From positions 41,315,501 through 41,379,500 of the forward strand of contig JAIOJX010000002.1 of the NCBI GenBank assembly GCA_022376925.1: a stretch of DNA of 64,000 nucleotides, written 5' to 3'. Below, in pieces: positions 35,521 to 47,528 of this stretch. The notes beneath the pieces were generated by a model that made no database searches, was not told the origin of the DNA, and saw only the letters and a program-made list of their open reading frames with translations. Position numbers and translations under genes: made by a program. The number at the start of each line of letters is the position of its first letter. The first letter of the stretch is position 1. The DNA is from Tragulus kanchil. Its lineage: Eukaryota; Chordata; Mammalia; Artiodactyla; Tragulidae.

Positions 35521-37751
35521 CCCAAAGGTTGCGCCTGCGAACAGTGTGGGAAGGCGGAGGCCGAGGAAGCCGTCCACCCTTCGTGTCTAAACGCGACGTG
35601 GCCAGTTCCTTTCTCCCGCCACTCTCCTACCCCGAAGCCAGTGGACCCTGAGACTGACCCTAAATGGTATGTCAGAAGCAATTTTCTAATAAGAAACCAT
35701 AGTGGACTCGAGGACTGGGTTTCAGTCACGCTGGTCCACGGTCTCAGTCTGTTTCTGTCACTTCCTGTAGGATGATGGGGCAGGGGAGGACGGCAGAGGA
35801 GGACGGCAGGAAGTCTGCAAGAGGTGAGACTCTGGAGTAGAGGCTGAGCCACCTTGGAACAGAAGGTCGGGGTGGCCTTCCAGGGCCCACTCCTCCCCAC
35901 CATCCCTGCTTCCTTGGATAAATAGAAGGTACCCCACCCAGTGGCCCCACGTGGCCTCAATCTTCCCCACTCTCTACGGCTCCCTTCTGTTTTCTGTCTC
36001 AGAAAACACTGGGTGGGCAAGCCAGGCCCTGGTCGTCTTGTTGCTCCTGAGCCCCTACCCCAGATCTCGAGACCTTGATGCTGAGAACCGCCTGGTTTCA
36101 CCTTCCTTCACCTGCACAGCCACCCCAGCCCTCATCCCAGCACCTCCAGCCCCACCTGGCAACACTTGGGCAGCAGAGGCTCCGAGGGCACATGTGCATG
36201 TGCATCCCCATTGGAGACACCGCCACAATTCCCAGGACAGACAGAAGCCAAGACCCAGCAGGAGGGCCGGCCCCAAGTCCCTTCCTCTGCCTGAGATGCT
36301 CTCTCCTCCCTCTTCAACTTTCCTCCGACTACCCTGATCTGCCTTCAAGGCATCAAACTCCCCTCTGTGTGCTCAGACTGCACTCCAGCCCTACGTCTTC
36401 CAATCACACATGTGTTCTGACTGGGTTGGCGAACCATAGCCTATGGTCTAAAGCCACCTGCCACCACTTTGAAAGCAGGGTTTTTCTGGACAGAGCTCAG
36501 GGTACTCCGCGTTGTACAGGTGTCCACAGTGGCCCCAGTGAGTCTGGATGGAGTGTGAGGCCACAGAGCCCTGGACAGAGGAGTGGGCCGGTCTGGTTTT
36601 CTGTTAGATCCTCAAGCTCAAGCAGGAGGGCTCCGGGGTGCCTCCCAAAGGTTGCGCCTGCGAACAGTGTGGGAAGGCGGAGGCCGAGGAAGCCGTCCAC
36701 CCTTCGTGTCTAAACGCGACGTGGCCAGTTCCTTTCTCCCGCCACTCTCCTACCCCGAAGCCAGTGGACCCTGAGACTGACCCTAAATGGTATGTCAGAA
36801 GCAATTTTCTAATAAGAAACCATAGTGGACTCGAGGACTGGGTTTCAGTCACGCTGGTCCACGGTCTCAGTCTGTTTCTGTCACTTCCTGTAGGATGATG
36901 GGGCAGGGGAGGACGGCAGAGGAGGACGGCAGGAAGTCTGCAAGAGGTGAGACTCTGGAGTAGAGGCTGAGCCACCTTGGAACAGAAGGTCGGGGTGGCC
37001 TTCCAGGGCCCACTCCTCCCCACCATCCCTGCTTCCTTGGATAAATAGAAGGTACCCCACCCAGTGGCCCCACGTGGCCTCAATCTTCCCCACTCTCTAC
37101 GGCTCCCTTCTGTTTTCTGTCTCAGAAAACACTGGGTGGGCAAGCCAGGCCCTGGTCGTCTTGTTGCTCCTGAGCCCCTACCCCAGATCTCGAGACCTTG
37201 ATGCTGAGAACCGCCTGGTTTCACCTTCCTTCACCTGCACAGCCACCCCAGCCCTCATCCCAGCACCTCCAGCCCCACCTGGCAACACTTGGGCAGCAGA
37301 GGCTCCGAGGGCACATGTGCATGTGCATCCCCATTGGAGACACCGCCACAATTCCCAGGACAGACAGAAGCCAAGACCCAGCAGGAGGGCCGGCCCCAAG
37401 TCCCTTCCTCTGCCTGAGATGCTCTCTCCTCCCTCTTCAACTTTCCTCCGACTACCCTGATCTGCCTTCAAGGCATCAAACTCCCCTCTGTGTGCTCAGA
37501 CTGCACTCCAGCCCTACGTCTTCCAATCACACATGTGTTCTGACTGGGTTGGCGAACCATAGCCTATGGTCTAAAGCCACCTGCCACCACTTTGAAAGCA
37601 GGGTTTTTCTGGACAGAGCTCAGGGTACTCCGCGTTGTACAGGTGTCCACAGTGGCCCCAGTGAGTCTGGATGGAGTGTGAGGCCACAGAGCCCTGGACA
37701 GAGGAGTGGGCCGGTCTGGTTTTCTGTTAGATCCTCAAGCTCAAGCAGGAG
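35521..37751. repeat. Direct duplication 9 (copies 35521-36628 and 36644-37751)
   Basis: About 1,108 bp repeated, offset 1,123 bp, with 15 filler bases (36629-36643). I found no internal difference. The longest open frame of the window (272 codons, minus, 35283-36101) lies partly here, with a shorter version in the second copy; it has no recognisable domain. The last 66 bp of each copy recur as the start of duplication 10. Confidence 0.95.
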
Positions 37752-39848
37752 TGGGCAGGAACAAGGTCAATGTTGGTGAGACACTGATCACCAGCACACA
37801 GCTCCTCTGGCCCTGGGTGGGGCCCCGTGGCCACCGCACTTGTGCTCCGCATCCGTGAATGGAGGTCCGCTGAGCAGGGCCCTCCAGGGATCCAGCACGG
37901 CCACCTCACCTGTCCTCAGTGCCAGGTGTGACAGACCACCAGCACTTGGACCCGACGCACCTTCCCGAGCCCGTCACCAGTCCTAGGTCCCCCCACTGCC
38001 CTGAACGGCCACCCAAGGCTATGCATGAATGAAGCTGGAGAGGCGTACAGATGCTCTACGGGTCAGTCTTCCCCGGCCACCTGCTCTGTGCTCAATCCTG
38101 TTCGAGGCCTGACCCAGGAGATCCCAAGGTACTAGGCCTGAGGCAGCTCACAGCGCTCCACCATGAGGGCCATGTCCCCATCACTCACAGGTCGATGGTT
38201 TCCTGGAAACCTTGGAGACAGCTCACAGAACAGACCTGGTGGCTGGGAGCCCCCCAGAACCACAGCCAGGTTGCAGAGGCTGGCAGTATTCACAGGACGC
38301 TGGGGATTGTGAGGCAGCCAGCGAGGCTGGAGGGGCCATCTGAGTGTGGATGGTAGAGGTCCGGGGGTCAGCGTGGTGTGCCAACTTTGGCCAATGGGTA
38401 AAGGAAGTCGTGGGCGAGTTTTAGACTGTTATTACCAAGTTGATTAGATTTCGTTTAGGATGGAGATTCAGTCTGGAGAAAGCACCACGAAGGAAAAATT
38501 CTCTTTATCTGAAGACACTGGAACAAAGCCGTGCTTCCTACCCAGCATTGCCCTGAAAATGGATGGCAGCCCCCCACCCCCAGCAGGTGACACTGTGGTC
38601 TCAGCCAGGCTCTGGGGCACCACCCCCTCAGACTCTCTCCAACTGGCTCCCGAGGGCAAGGAGGAAAGGAGCACCCCCACCTCCCCTCCGCAGGCGTGGA
38701 GCACGTGCCGCGGCACCCCAGACACCGAGGCCCCGCACCGGCCGGCCCGCCAGTGCAGGAAGCCGGACAGAGCCCTGGACAGAGGAGTGGGCCGGTCTGG
38801 TTTTCTGTTAGATCCTCAAGCTCAAGCAGGAGTGGGCAGGAACAAGGTCAATGTTGGTGAGACACTGATCACCAGCACACAGCTCCTCTGGCCCTGGGTG
38901 GGGCCCCGTGGCCACCGCACTTGTGCTCCGCATCCGTGAATGGAGGTCCGCTGAGCAGGGCCCTCCAGGGATCCAGCACGGCCACCTCACCTGTCCTCAG
39001 TGCCAGGTGTGACAGACCACCAGCACTTGGACCCGACGCACCTTCCCGAGCCCGTCACCAGTCCTAGGTCCCCCCACTGCCCTGAACGGCCACCCAAGGC
39101 TATGCATGAATGAAGCTGGAGAGGCGTACAGATGCTCTACGGGTCAGTCTTCCCCGGCCACCTGCTCTGTGCTCAATCCTGTTCGAGGCCTGACCCAGGA
39201 GATCCCAAGGTACTAGGCCTGAGGCAGCTCACAGCGCTCCACCATGAGGGCCATGTCCCCATCACTCACAGGTCGATGGTTTCCTGGAAACCTTGGAGAC
39301 AGCTCACAGAACAGACCTGGTGGCTGGGAGCCCCCCAGAACCACAGCCAGGTTGCAGAGGCTGGCAGTATTCACAGGACGCTGGGGATTGTGAGGCAGCC
39401 AGCGAGGCTGGAGGGGCCATCTGAGTGTGGATGGTAGAGGTCCGGGGGTCAGCGTGGTGTGCCAACTTTGGCCAATGGGTAAAGGAAGTCGTGGGCGAGT
39501 TTTAGACTGTTATTACCAAGTTGATTAGATTTCGTTTAGGATGGAGATTCAGTCTGGAGAAAGCACCACGAAGGAAAAATTCTCTTTATCTGAAGACACT
39601 GGAACAAAGCCGTGCTTCCTACCCAGCATTGCCCTGAAAATGGATGGCAGCCCCCCACCCCCAGCAGGTGACACTGTGGTCTCAGCCAGGCTCTGGGGCA
39701 CCACCCCCTCAGACTCTCTCCAACTGGCTCCCGAGGGCAAGGAGGAAAGGAGCACCCCCACCTCCCCTCCGCAGGCGTGGAGCACGTGCCGCGGCACCCC
39801 AGACACCGAGGCCCCGCACCGGCCGGCCGGCCCGCCAGCTGCAGGAAG
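37686..39848. repeat. Direct duplication 10 (copies 37686-38766 and 38767-39848), chained to duplication 9
   Basis: About 1,081 bp repeated with no filler. Near the end of the first copy the GGCC-rich run is four bases shorter and one C is missing (ccggccggcccgccagtgc against ccggccggccggcccgccagctgc). The 66 bp at 37686-37751 are also the tail of duplication 9, so they occur at 36563, 37686 and 38767. Confidence 0.95.
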
Positions 39849-40841
39849 CCGGACAAAGCCGGGAAGGAAGAGGAGGGAATCCTCACCCTCGGGCGGAGCC
39901 CGGCCACAGGCCGAGGACCCTGGGCAGCTTGAGAAGAAAAAATTCTTGGAAGCTGACAAGGCCACAAGTGAAAACAAAAGATTCTATCGGGTAGGAAATC
40001 GGACAAAATGGAGAGAAATTTGTTTGCTTTAGGGAGATAAAATAAGCCACAGGACAGTGAACTCGGGTCAGGAGGGCAGAGCGGCCTCCCCGGGAGAGGA
40101 GGGCTCAAGACAACGCCTTCTGCAGCCAGCACGGCTCTTTCCCTTCGGGAGGTGCTCTGTGTGACCAGATGAGCCAGATCCGGGGACGGAGACTGGGCTT
40201 TCCCACCCATCTCGGCTAAGGGGGGACCTGTTCAGCATCTCCTGTAGATTCCCGCCCGAAGCCAGCCCTGGACACAGCACCCTGGTAGTGTCCCCAGGGT
40301 GGACCCCCACCACCGTCACCACCCGAGTCAGTCAGGGGCCGCGTTCCCACCCGGTCCTGTGCCCTGTGGCTCAAGGCCTAGAGGCCCAAGTCCAGATCCG
40401 AGTGGCCTCCCTCTGAAGACCCAGGAGCCTGGAAATGGACAGGCTTGGGGCCGCCTGCCATGGGCTCTGGAGCCACTGTTTCCACAGGACCATCCTGCCT
40501 GCAGTGATTCACCAACAGCTCCTGAGTAGAAGCTCCAGGAAGTGCACTTACCAAGGACCCACAAAGCAGACAAGCCCAGCAGCCAGCAGGCCCGGCCTCC
40601 TCCACCTGGCGGTTCCAGGAGTGAGGCGGCCCCTCACCTGACCATTCTCACCTGACCGCCTCCTGCAGGATGGCCGGAAGCTGCCCCAGTGCAGACCACT
40701 GACCCAAACACGCACAGTGACCTTCCTGGAAGATTCTGTCCCCAAGACACAGCCATCTTCACCTCAACAGAGAGTCCAGCCGAAATCCTGGCGGTTTGGA
40801 ACAGGACGTCCAGCAGAACGTGCACGTCTGAGCGTCTCACC
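39849..40841. other. Unique noncoding DNA
   Basis: Single-copy DNA between duplications 10 and 11. A purine-rich AT patch (39930-40050) sits within GC-rich sequence. No gene is recognised. Confidence 0.5.
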
Positions 40842-43064
40842 TGATGGACCTCCAAAGCCACACAAAGGCAGCTGCCTTAGGGGTCCGGGCAGTCGGACCT
40901 CTAGCTCAGGGCCGCCGGGACCCCATGCAGACTCCAGGCTACCCGGGCAGTGTGGTGCTCTCCAGTTCATGTCCTCCCGGTAATAAAATTGAAGCCATTT
41001 ATTTTCTCAGCTACTTCACAAAACCTTCTTTCAATTTATTCTGAAGGAGGAAAGGAAGGAGGGAACGTCATATTGGCTTTTCGACTGTGGCTTTCTTTTC
41101 CATAGACCTTAGGTCATGAGAGTGCGTGAGATACACAAACCCTTCCACAGTCCCTGTCTATGCGCAGAGCCCCTGTGCAGCTCCACCTCGAGGCTGGCGT
41201 GGGCGCGCACACAGCGTGGCCTGCAATGGGGCGGCGGAGGGGGTGGCGCTGTCTATGCGTGCACGCAGTAAGCTGGCCCAGGTTTCCCAAGGTCCTCTAG
41301 TCTGCAGAAGGCCTGCCCTCCCCTGTACCCCACCACCCTCACTCTCGACTCCCTGCCTGAGCACGTCAGGGACGCTTCCTGAGTCCAGACACGCAGGTCA
41401 CCAGTCTCTGCGCCACGCCAGCCCCACGCCAGCCCCATGGCACCTCCACATCTGCCCATGGGACAAGCGTTCTCACCGTAAGCGGAAGGCTGACGGTATT
41501 CCAAAACTTTGTCTTTATCAGGAGTCTAAGCAGGGACTATAAGATTCTTTAAGAGAACAGAAGAGCTGGAGTTCAGAGAGAAGCCCGCCTCTCCGCTGGT
41601 CCCCGGAGGGGACCTCCGCTGCCCTGATGCAGGCACCCTCCCCAGTTAGAGCTCCGGGAGGGGTCCAAACCCACATACAGGCTCCAGACATGAAGCCTGG
41701 GGCCCTGAGAACCACCTCAGAGGAGTCTGGGAACATCGGCACCCAGGGGCGCGTGGCCCTTAGGTGAGCCACAGGCATCAGAAATTGTCTGGACGTGTGC
41801 TTCGACCCTTGATAGCAATTATCGCGCAAAAACACAGGTCTGCCAAGTATGTCCTGACAGCAGCCAGGCGTCTGCTGTGACATCAAGCAGACTTCCTAAG
41901 CCCCAGCGCACACAGGAAAGTGCCGTAAATCCTTGCTCAGACCAGTGCCCTGGGTGATGGACCTCCAAAGCCACACAAAGGCAGCTGCCTTAGGGGTCCG
42001 GGCAGTCGGACCTCTAGCTCAGGGCCGGGACCCCATGCAGACTCCAGGCTACCCGGGCAGTGTGGTGCTCTCCAGTTCATGTCCTCCCGGTAATAAAATT
42101 GAAGCCATTTATTTTCTCAGCTACTTCACAAAACCTTCTTTCAATTTATTCTGAAGGAGGAAAGGAAGGAGGGAACGTCATATTGGCTTTTCGACTGTGG
42201 CTTTCTTTTCCATAGACCTTAGGTCATGAGAGTGCGTGAGATACACAAACCCTTCCACAGTCCCTGTCTATGCGCAGAGCCCCTGTGCAGCTCCACCTCG
42301 AGGCTGGCGTGGGCGCGCACACAGCGTGGCCTGCAATGGGGCGGCGGAGGGGGTGGCGCTGTCTATGCGTGCACGCAGTAAGCTGGCCCAGGTTTCCCAA
42401 GGTCCTCTAGTCTGCAGAAGGCCTGCCCTCCCCTGTACCCCACCACCCTCACTCTCGACTCCCTGCCTGAGCACGTCAGGGACGCTTCCTGAGTCCAGAC
42501 ACGCAGGTCACCAGTCTCTGCGCCACGCCAGCCCCACGCCAGCCCCATGGCACCTCCACATCTGCCCATGGGACAAGCGTTCTCACCGTAAGCGGAAGGC
42601 TGACGGTATTCCAAAACTTTGTCTTTATCAGGAGTCTAAGCAGGGACTATAAGATTCTTTAAGAGAACAGAAGAGCTGGAGTTCAGAGAGAAGCCCGCCT
42701 CTCCGCTGGTCCCCGGAGGGGACCTCCGCTGCCCTGATGCAGGCACCCTCCCCAGTTAGAGCTCCGGGAGGGGTCCAAACCCACATACAGGCTCCAGACA
42801 TGAAGCCTGGGGCCCTGAGAACCACCTCAGAGGAGTCTGGGAACATCGGCACCCAGGGGCGCGTGGCCCTTAGGTGAGCCACAGGCATCAGAAATTGTCT
42901 GGACGTGTGCTTCGACCCTTGATAGCAATTATCGCGCAAAAACACAGGTCTGCCAAGTATGTCCTGACAGCAGCCAGGCGTCTGCTGTGACATCAAGCAG
43001 ACTTCCTAAGCCCCAGCGCACACAGGAAAGTGCCGTAAATCCTTGCTCAGACCAGTGCCCTGGG
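40842..43064. repeat. Direct duplication 11 (copies 40842-41954 and 41955-43064)
   Basis: About 1,113 bp repeated without filler; the junction reads 'gtgccctggg|tgatggacctcc'. The second copy lacks three bases (gggccgccggga against gggccggga) about 70 bp from its start. Otherwise I see no difference. Confidence 0.95.
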
Positions 43065-43690
43065 TGGAGCGACCGGCCGCCAGAAATAGCTCCTTTCCTG
43101 CAAGCGACTCGAGATGGCAGGCGAGATAGGCTTGAGGAGTGGGTGTGGGCGGGGTGGGGGGGGAAGCTGGGCCTGTGAACCCTTGAAAGGGTCTCAGAAA
43201 CAGGCGGGCTGGGCGCCCACGGGAAGCGGGAGGCAGTGCTGGCACACGTGGCCGCGGTGCTAAATTAACTGTTAACACAAATAATCAAAGTGCAAGATCC
43301 CTCCAGCGGCTGGCGCCAGTGGAGCGCGGGGGCGGTGGTGGAGCGCAGGCGTCAGGGGTAGGCAGGAGGCAGGTGGAGGGACCCAGATGGGGGAAGGGCG
43401 CCCGTGAACAGAGGACGGGCACAGAGGGATGGGCCGGTCAGACTGGGAGGGGACACACTCGGGACCCTGGGCAGGGTTACAGCAGACAGGCGGGCCATGG
43501 GGTGGGGGCTTGCCCCTGGTGGTGCTCGCACAGGTGAGCCTCAGAGGCACCACCGCACTGGAAGCCTGGAGCCTAGGGGCACAGGTGTGAGGCTCTAAGA
43601 GGCCACAACCCAGGTGCGACTCTGCTGGGAAGGCTGGGTGATGGGAGCCAAGTCCTCCCCGGGGGCCCAGTGCCTCTCCATCCTGGTCCT
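43065..43690. other. Unique GC-rich noncoding DNA
   Basis: Purine-rich, G-rich on this strand around 43310-43500. No gene or repeat is recognised. Confidence 0.5.
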
Positions 43691-43692
43691 CG

Positions 43693-43817
43693 CATCCCTG
43701 GTCATCCCGTATAAATACAATAAAGAGAAAAGAAAAACCCCTCTGCTTGTGATGAGACTGTTAGGACTTACTCCCGCAGCATCATCTCAGCTCACAGATG
43801 GCCTCAAGGCATGCAGG
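43693..43817 (+). mobile_element. Ancient L1 3' UTR fragment
   Basis: The run 'tacaataaagagaaaagaaaaacc' followed by 'gtgatgagactgttaggacttactcc' nearly matches 48775-48850, where it sits in an L1M-type 3' UTR ('ttgatatatacatatattgtg' upstream). So this is a second fragment of the same old L1 type, into which the younger L1 below was inserted or beside which it landed. Confidence 0.6.
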
Positions 43818-43827
43818 CATAACTGAG

Positions 43828-44569
43828 GTTTTTTTTTTTTTAATTATTATTATTATTTTCTTTATTTTAAAGATTTTACAGTTTTGTTGTTCACCAACAT
43901 GTATGTTCCCAGATAATTCATATGCATATCCCTGGACCCTCCTCCCACCCAGATCCCCCCTCCCATCCCTCCAGACCATCGCCCCAAGTGGTTGTAGGTA
44001 CTCCTATTCCCCTAGGACAATGACAATAGCTATCTTTTCCACACATGACAGTATAGGTTTCCATGTTACTCCCTCCAAGCCTCCCTCCCACCGTTCGGTC
44101 TCCACAATGTCTTTATGCCTATTCTCTGTTTTTTCATGAGTTCACTGCATGTGTTATCATGACCATCCTACTAGATCCCATATATATGAGTTAGTATACT
44201 ACACTTGTCTTTCTCTTTTTGACTTACTTCACTTTTTATGATAGGTTCTAGAGCCAGCCACCTCATTAGGGACTGAGTCTTCTGCATTTCTTTTAACAGC
44301 TGAGTAGTATTCCATTGTATATATGTACCAGAGCTTCTGTATCCATTCATTTGTCGATGGACATCTAGGTTGCTTCCATGTTCTGCCTATTGCATAGAGA
44401 GCTGCAATGAACATTGGGGTACAGGTGCCTCTTTCATTTTTGATTTCATCAGGATATAGGCCTAATAGTGGGATTGCTGGGTCATAGGGTGCTTCTATTT
44501 TTAGTTTTTTAAGGTATCTCCATATTGTCTTCCATAGAGGTTGTATAAATTTACATTCCCACCAGCAAT
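43828..44569 (-). mobile_element. 5'-truncated ruminant L1 with target-site duplication
   Basis: A T-run at 43830-43841 with ATT repeats is the reversed poly(A) tail, followed by the L1 3' UTR and the end of ORF2 on the minus strand. A 10-bp target-site duplication, CATAACTGAG, flanks it at 43818-43827 and 44570-44579. Only the last ~740 bp of the element are present, typical of 5'-truncated reverse transcription. Confidence 0.92.
44171..44569 (-). pseudogene. L1 ORF2 C-terminal remnant
   Basis: The minus-strand frame encodes the C-terminal end of an L1 reverse transcriptase-endonuclease protein: a CWW...C cysteine-motif region (DCWWECKFIQPLWKTIWRY), then AIPLLGLYP, TCTPMFIAALYAIGRTWKQP and IYTMEYYSAVKRN. 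After this the conserved tail (LMRW...LEPII...SEVSQKEKDK...THIYGI) continues in another frame, so there is a one-step frameshift near 44277. The native stop is at 44171-44173. The endonuclease and reverse transcriptase domains are absent, so it is inactive. Confidence 0.9.
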
Positions 44570-44604
44570 CATAACTGAGTTTGTGTCTGTTTTTAAAAAC
44601 AATC

Positions 44605-44905
44605 TTAAAGGAAATCAGCCCTGAATACTCATTAGAAGGACTGGTGCTGAAGCTGAAGCCCCATACTTTGACCACCTGATGTGAAGAGACGACGACTCAC
44701 TGGAAAAGACCCTGATGCTGGGAAAGACAGAAGGCAGAAGGAGAAGGGGATGACAGAGGATGAGATGGTTGGATGGCATCATCGATGCAATGGACATGAG
44801 TTTGAGTAAGGTCCAGGAGATGGTGAAGGACAGAGAAGTCTGGCATGGTGCAGTCCATGGGATCGCAAAGAGTCGGGCGTGACTGAGCAACTGAACTGAA
44901 ATGTA
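44605..44905 (+). mobile_element. BovB (RTE LINE) 3' end
   Basis: Sense-strand match to the BovB terminus: 'aaaggaaatcagccctgaat', 'actggaaaagaccctgatgc', 'gatgagatggttggatggc', then the BovA-like end 'gcgtgactgagcaactgaac'. 5'-truncated, about 300 bp. It lies just downstream of the L1 insertion. Confidence 0.9.
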
Positions 44906-44959
44906 TTGAAAAACTAAATTAGTCTCATCAGTTAAATCAACTGACTTTAGTACATTTAT

Positions 44960-45175
44960 GGGGGCTTCCCAGATAGCTCATTGGCAAAGAATCTGCTTAC
45001 CAGTGCAGGAGATGAAAGAGACACAGGTTCGATCTCTGGGTCAGGAAGATCCCCCTGGAGTAGGAAATAGCAACCCCCTCCAGTATTCTTGCCCGGATAA
45101 TCCCGTGCACAGAGGAGCCTGGGGCCTACATGGCACAAGTGTTGGACGTGACTAAGCACACACGCAGGCACGCAT
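44960..45175 (+). mobile_element. Bov-tA SINE
   Basis: tRNA-Glu-like head ('ggggcttcccagatagctca', 'acaggttcgatctctgggtc') and BovA body ('ctccagtattcttgcccgg') ending 'ggacgtgactaagca'. Confidence 0.88.
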
Positions 45176-47238
45176 ATGTTTATACAGAGGTAGCCACTGG
45201 AAAACAAAATGTCTTCCTTTGAAAAATGCGTTAGAATCATGACATAGTGACTAGAAAAACTACAAAATGTCTGTTAGAGTCCCAAGACTTGTTTGAACAG
45301 AAAGAAGGCTTGTGGGGATGGCGGGAGCACTGTGGCCCCAGCTCCGCCTTGTCTCAGAGGCCCAAGCCCAAGGATGGGCAGCGGAACCTGGGAGGTAAGC
45401 CCCAGGCTGGAGCATGGAGGACGTTCTGGAAGGGCAGCAGGAGCGGGCTTTCCTTCTATAGGCATCCTTCACCAGACGGTTTGGCCAGGAAGTTCACTCC
45501 CCTCCTGCGTTACAAAATCGAGACCAAACTCTGCAGGTGGGACCTGTGTCTCTCGCACCATCTGTGCCTACAAACACACAATACACACCCATGAAGGAGT
45601 GAAGGATGAACGAACACCAGCCAACCACTGACAAGGTGAAGAAAGAGAAAATGTCAAAGCATGGTTAGTGGCAAGAAGCTTGTGTCGGGCGTGAATTTGA
45701 ATGACGATGGTGGTGGATGGAAGCAGTCACAGCAAATCTAAACCAAGCCCCATCTGCCCGCCTCTCGGAGGCAAAGTTGAACCAAGAGCCATGAGCTTGG
45801 GTGTGATCACTTAAAGTACCCTCTCGGCATTCTCTGCGCGGACCATGTCTCACACACACGGCAGGCTCTCCCGTGTAGGCTCGATTTCTGTTCAAGTGAG
45901 AAGTCCATGGTCGGCTGAATTTGAATCTCTGGTAGGATTCCAGAGATTCAAAGACTAATACAATGTAAGGCAAAGGGATTTTTTAAAAGACACTTTCCCA
46001 GGCAGTCTTCATGGTTGTCCTTCTACAGGAGAAAGAGCCAGGTGGACAGAGCCTGAAGGAGGGTGTAATCGGGCCATGAATCTGTTATAGTCAATACAGG
46101 TTTGCAGCTTTTCACAGCTCACCTGTTTGTTTGCAGTTTCGGAGAAAATAGGTAACTTTTTTGTTAAAGGAAGTTTTTTACATGTAAAAATGTTTTTATA
46201 TGAAAAATAGCACAGCAGTCGGAGACTCTCTGCTCTAAAGGAAGTGCTGCTGTTTCTGACTTTAGAAAGCACCCCAGGCGCCCTCGCCCCAGGGTTTTTC
46301 AGGATACGGCTGCATTCCCTGCTCCGGGGTTTCCCCAGATTTGAGACTGAGTCCCCAGGACTCGGTCCCTTAACTCCAGGGATTCCCTGGAAGTTTGTAC
46401 AGTTTAGGAAAATTTGGGGAAGGAGAAGGGAGGAGGATAGAGACGGGAAGCACTCCCTCCTCAGCCGGGCACTCTGTCCACAAACTGCAGAATCGAATGG
46501 CACCTCAGCCATTTGCTGCCGACCATTTTTTTTTTCCTGTCTAGAGATGAAAGGTTTTCCATTTTATTCTCCAAGAAGCAAAAAGGATTGCACATTTACT
46601 GTAACAAGCCCAAAGAAAATAATATCACAAACCAAATAAAATTAGAAAGCAAAATGGTAAGAAGTAGTAAAATAAGACAATTAGTCACCAAACTTTTACA
46701 GTTGAAAAGAAAGATGCCCTGTGCCCCACCTGCCATCCATGTGTTTTCATCCTGACTTCATTGTTAGCAAAGCAGCTGCATTTACCAGAAAACTGGTCTG
46801 AACATTAGAACAAAATCTTCCTGATATTTCAGTGTTGCCTAAAAAAGTCCTCAAAAGCTTCAAGATGTGTCTGCATCTTGACTTTGCTGGCAGGAGAGCC
46901 TAGATTTCCACAGAAATCACTCAAGTCTCTGAAGAGCTTCAGGGCCTGATGGACTCAAGATCCAAGTAATGTATTTCCACTTTGTTCTACACAAGTGATA
47001 AGGATCAAACCCTCAGAACCTCAGACACACACTCCCGGCTGCCAACCATGACTGAAAGACTACCTGTCACAAAGGGAAAGGGAGACGCGGGGCATTTCTG
47101 GAAGGCTGTGCATCTCCCAAGGGTGTGCAACAAGGGTTTTCACAAGTTTTGCACGTCTGTAGATTTGATGACCCCCACAGTGACAAAGCCCTGCTCAAGG
47201 CAATGACTTAGCTCTTATATAAATTACTTTTCTCACTT
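45176..47238. other. Unique noncoding DNA, AT-rich 46080-47250
   Basis: Single-copy. The right half is AT-rich with few CpGs. Frames up to 167 codons (minus, 46009-46512) have no recognisable domain. No repeat with clear ends is seen. Confidence 0.5.
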
Positions 47239-47252
47239 AAAAAAGTCATTGT

Positions 47253-47520
47253 GGGGCTTTCCCAGTGGTCCAGTGGATAAAGAGGTTGCCTTGCCATGCA
47301 GGGGGCACCGGTTCAGTCCCTGGTTCAGGAAGATCCCATGTGCCGCGAAGAGGCTTGGCAGATGTGTCCAATTATGAGCCATCTCTCTGGAGTGCATGCG
47401 CCCAGAGCCGGTGCTCGGCAACGAGAGAGGCCACTGCAAGGGGAGGCCCACACATGCCAAAGAATAAAGATGGATGAAAATAAATTAACAAATAAAACTA
47501 AAATGTTATTTAAAAAAAAA
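47253..47520 (+). mobile_element. CHR-type tRNA-Glu SINE with target-site duplication
   Basis: Starts 'ggggctttcccagtggtcc', has the tRNA-like 'caccggttcagtccctggtt' and the CHR body ('agtgcatgcgcccagagccgg'), and ends in an A-run. Flanked by AAAAAAGTCATTGT (47239-47252) and the same word ending at 47528, overlapping the poly(A). Confidence 0.9.
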
Positions 47521-47528
47521 GTCATTGT

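Noticed and set aside
35283..36101. Longest open frame (272 codons, minus strand) and its shorter version at 36604-37224
   Set aside because: It is low-complexity, rich in P, G, S and R, has no domain I know, and its start lies arbitrarily. The second version exists because the DNA is duplicated, not because it is conserved.
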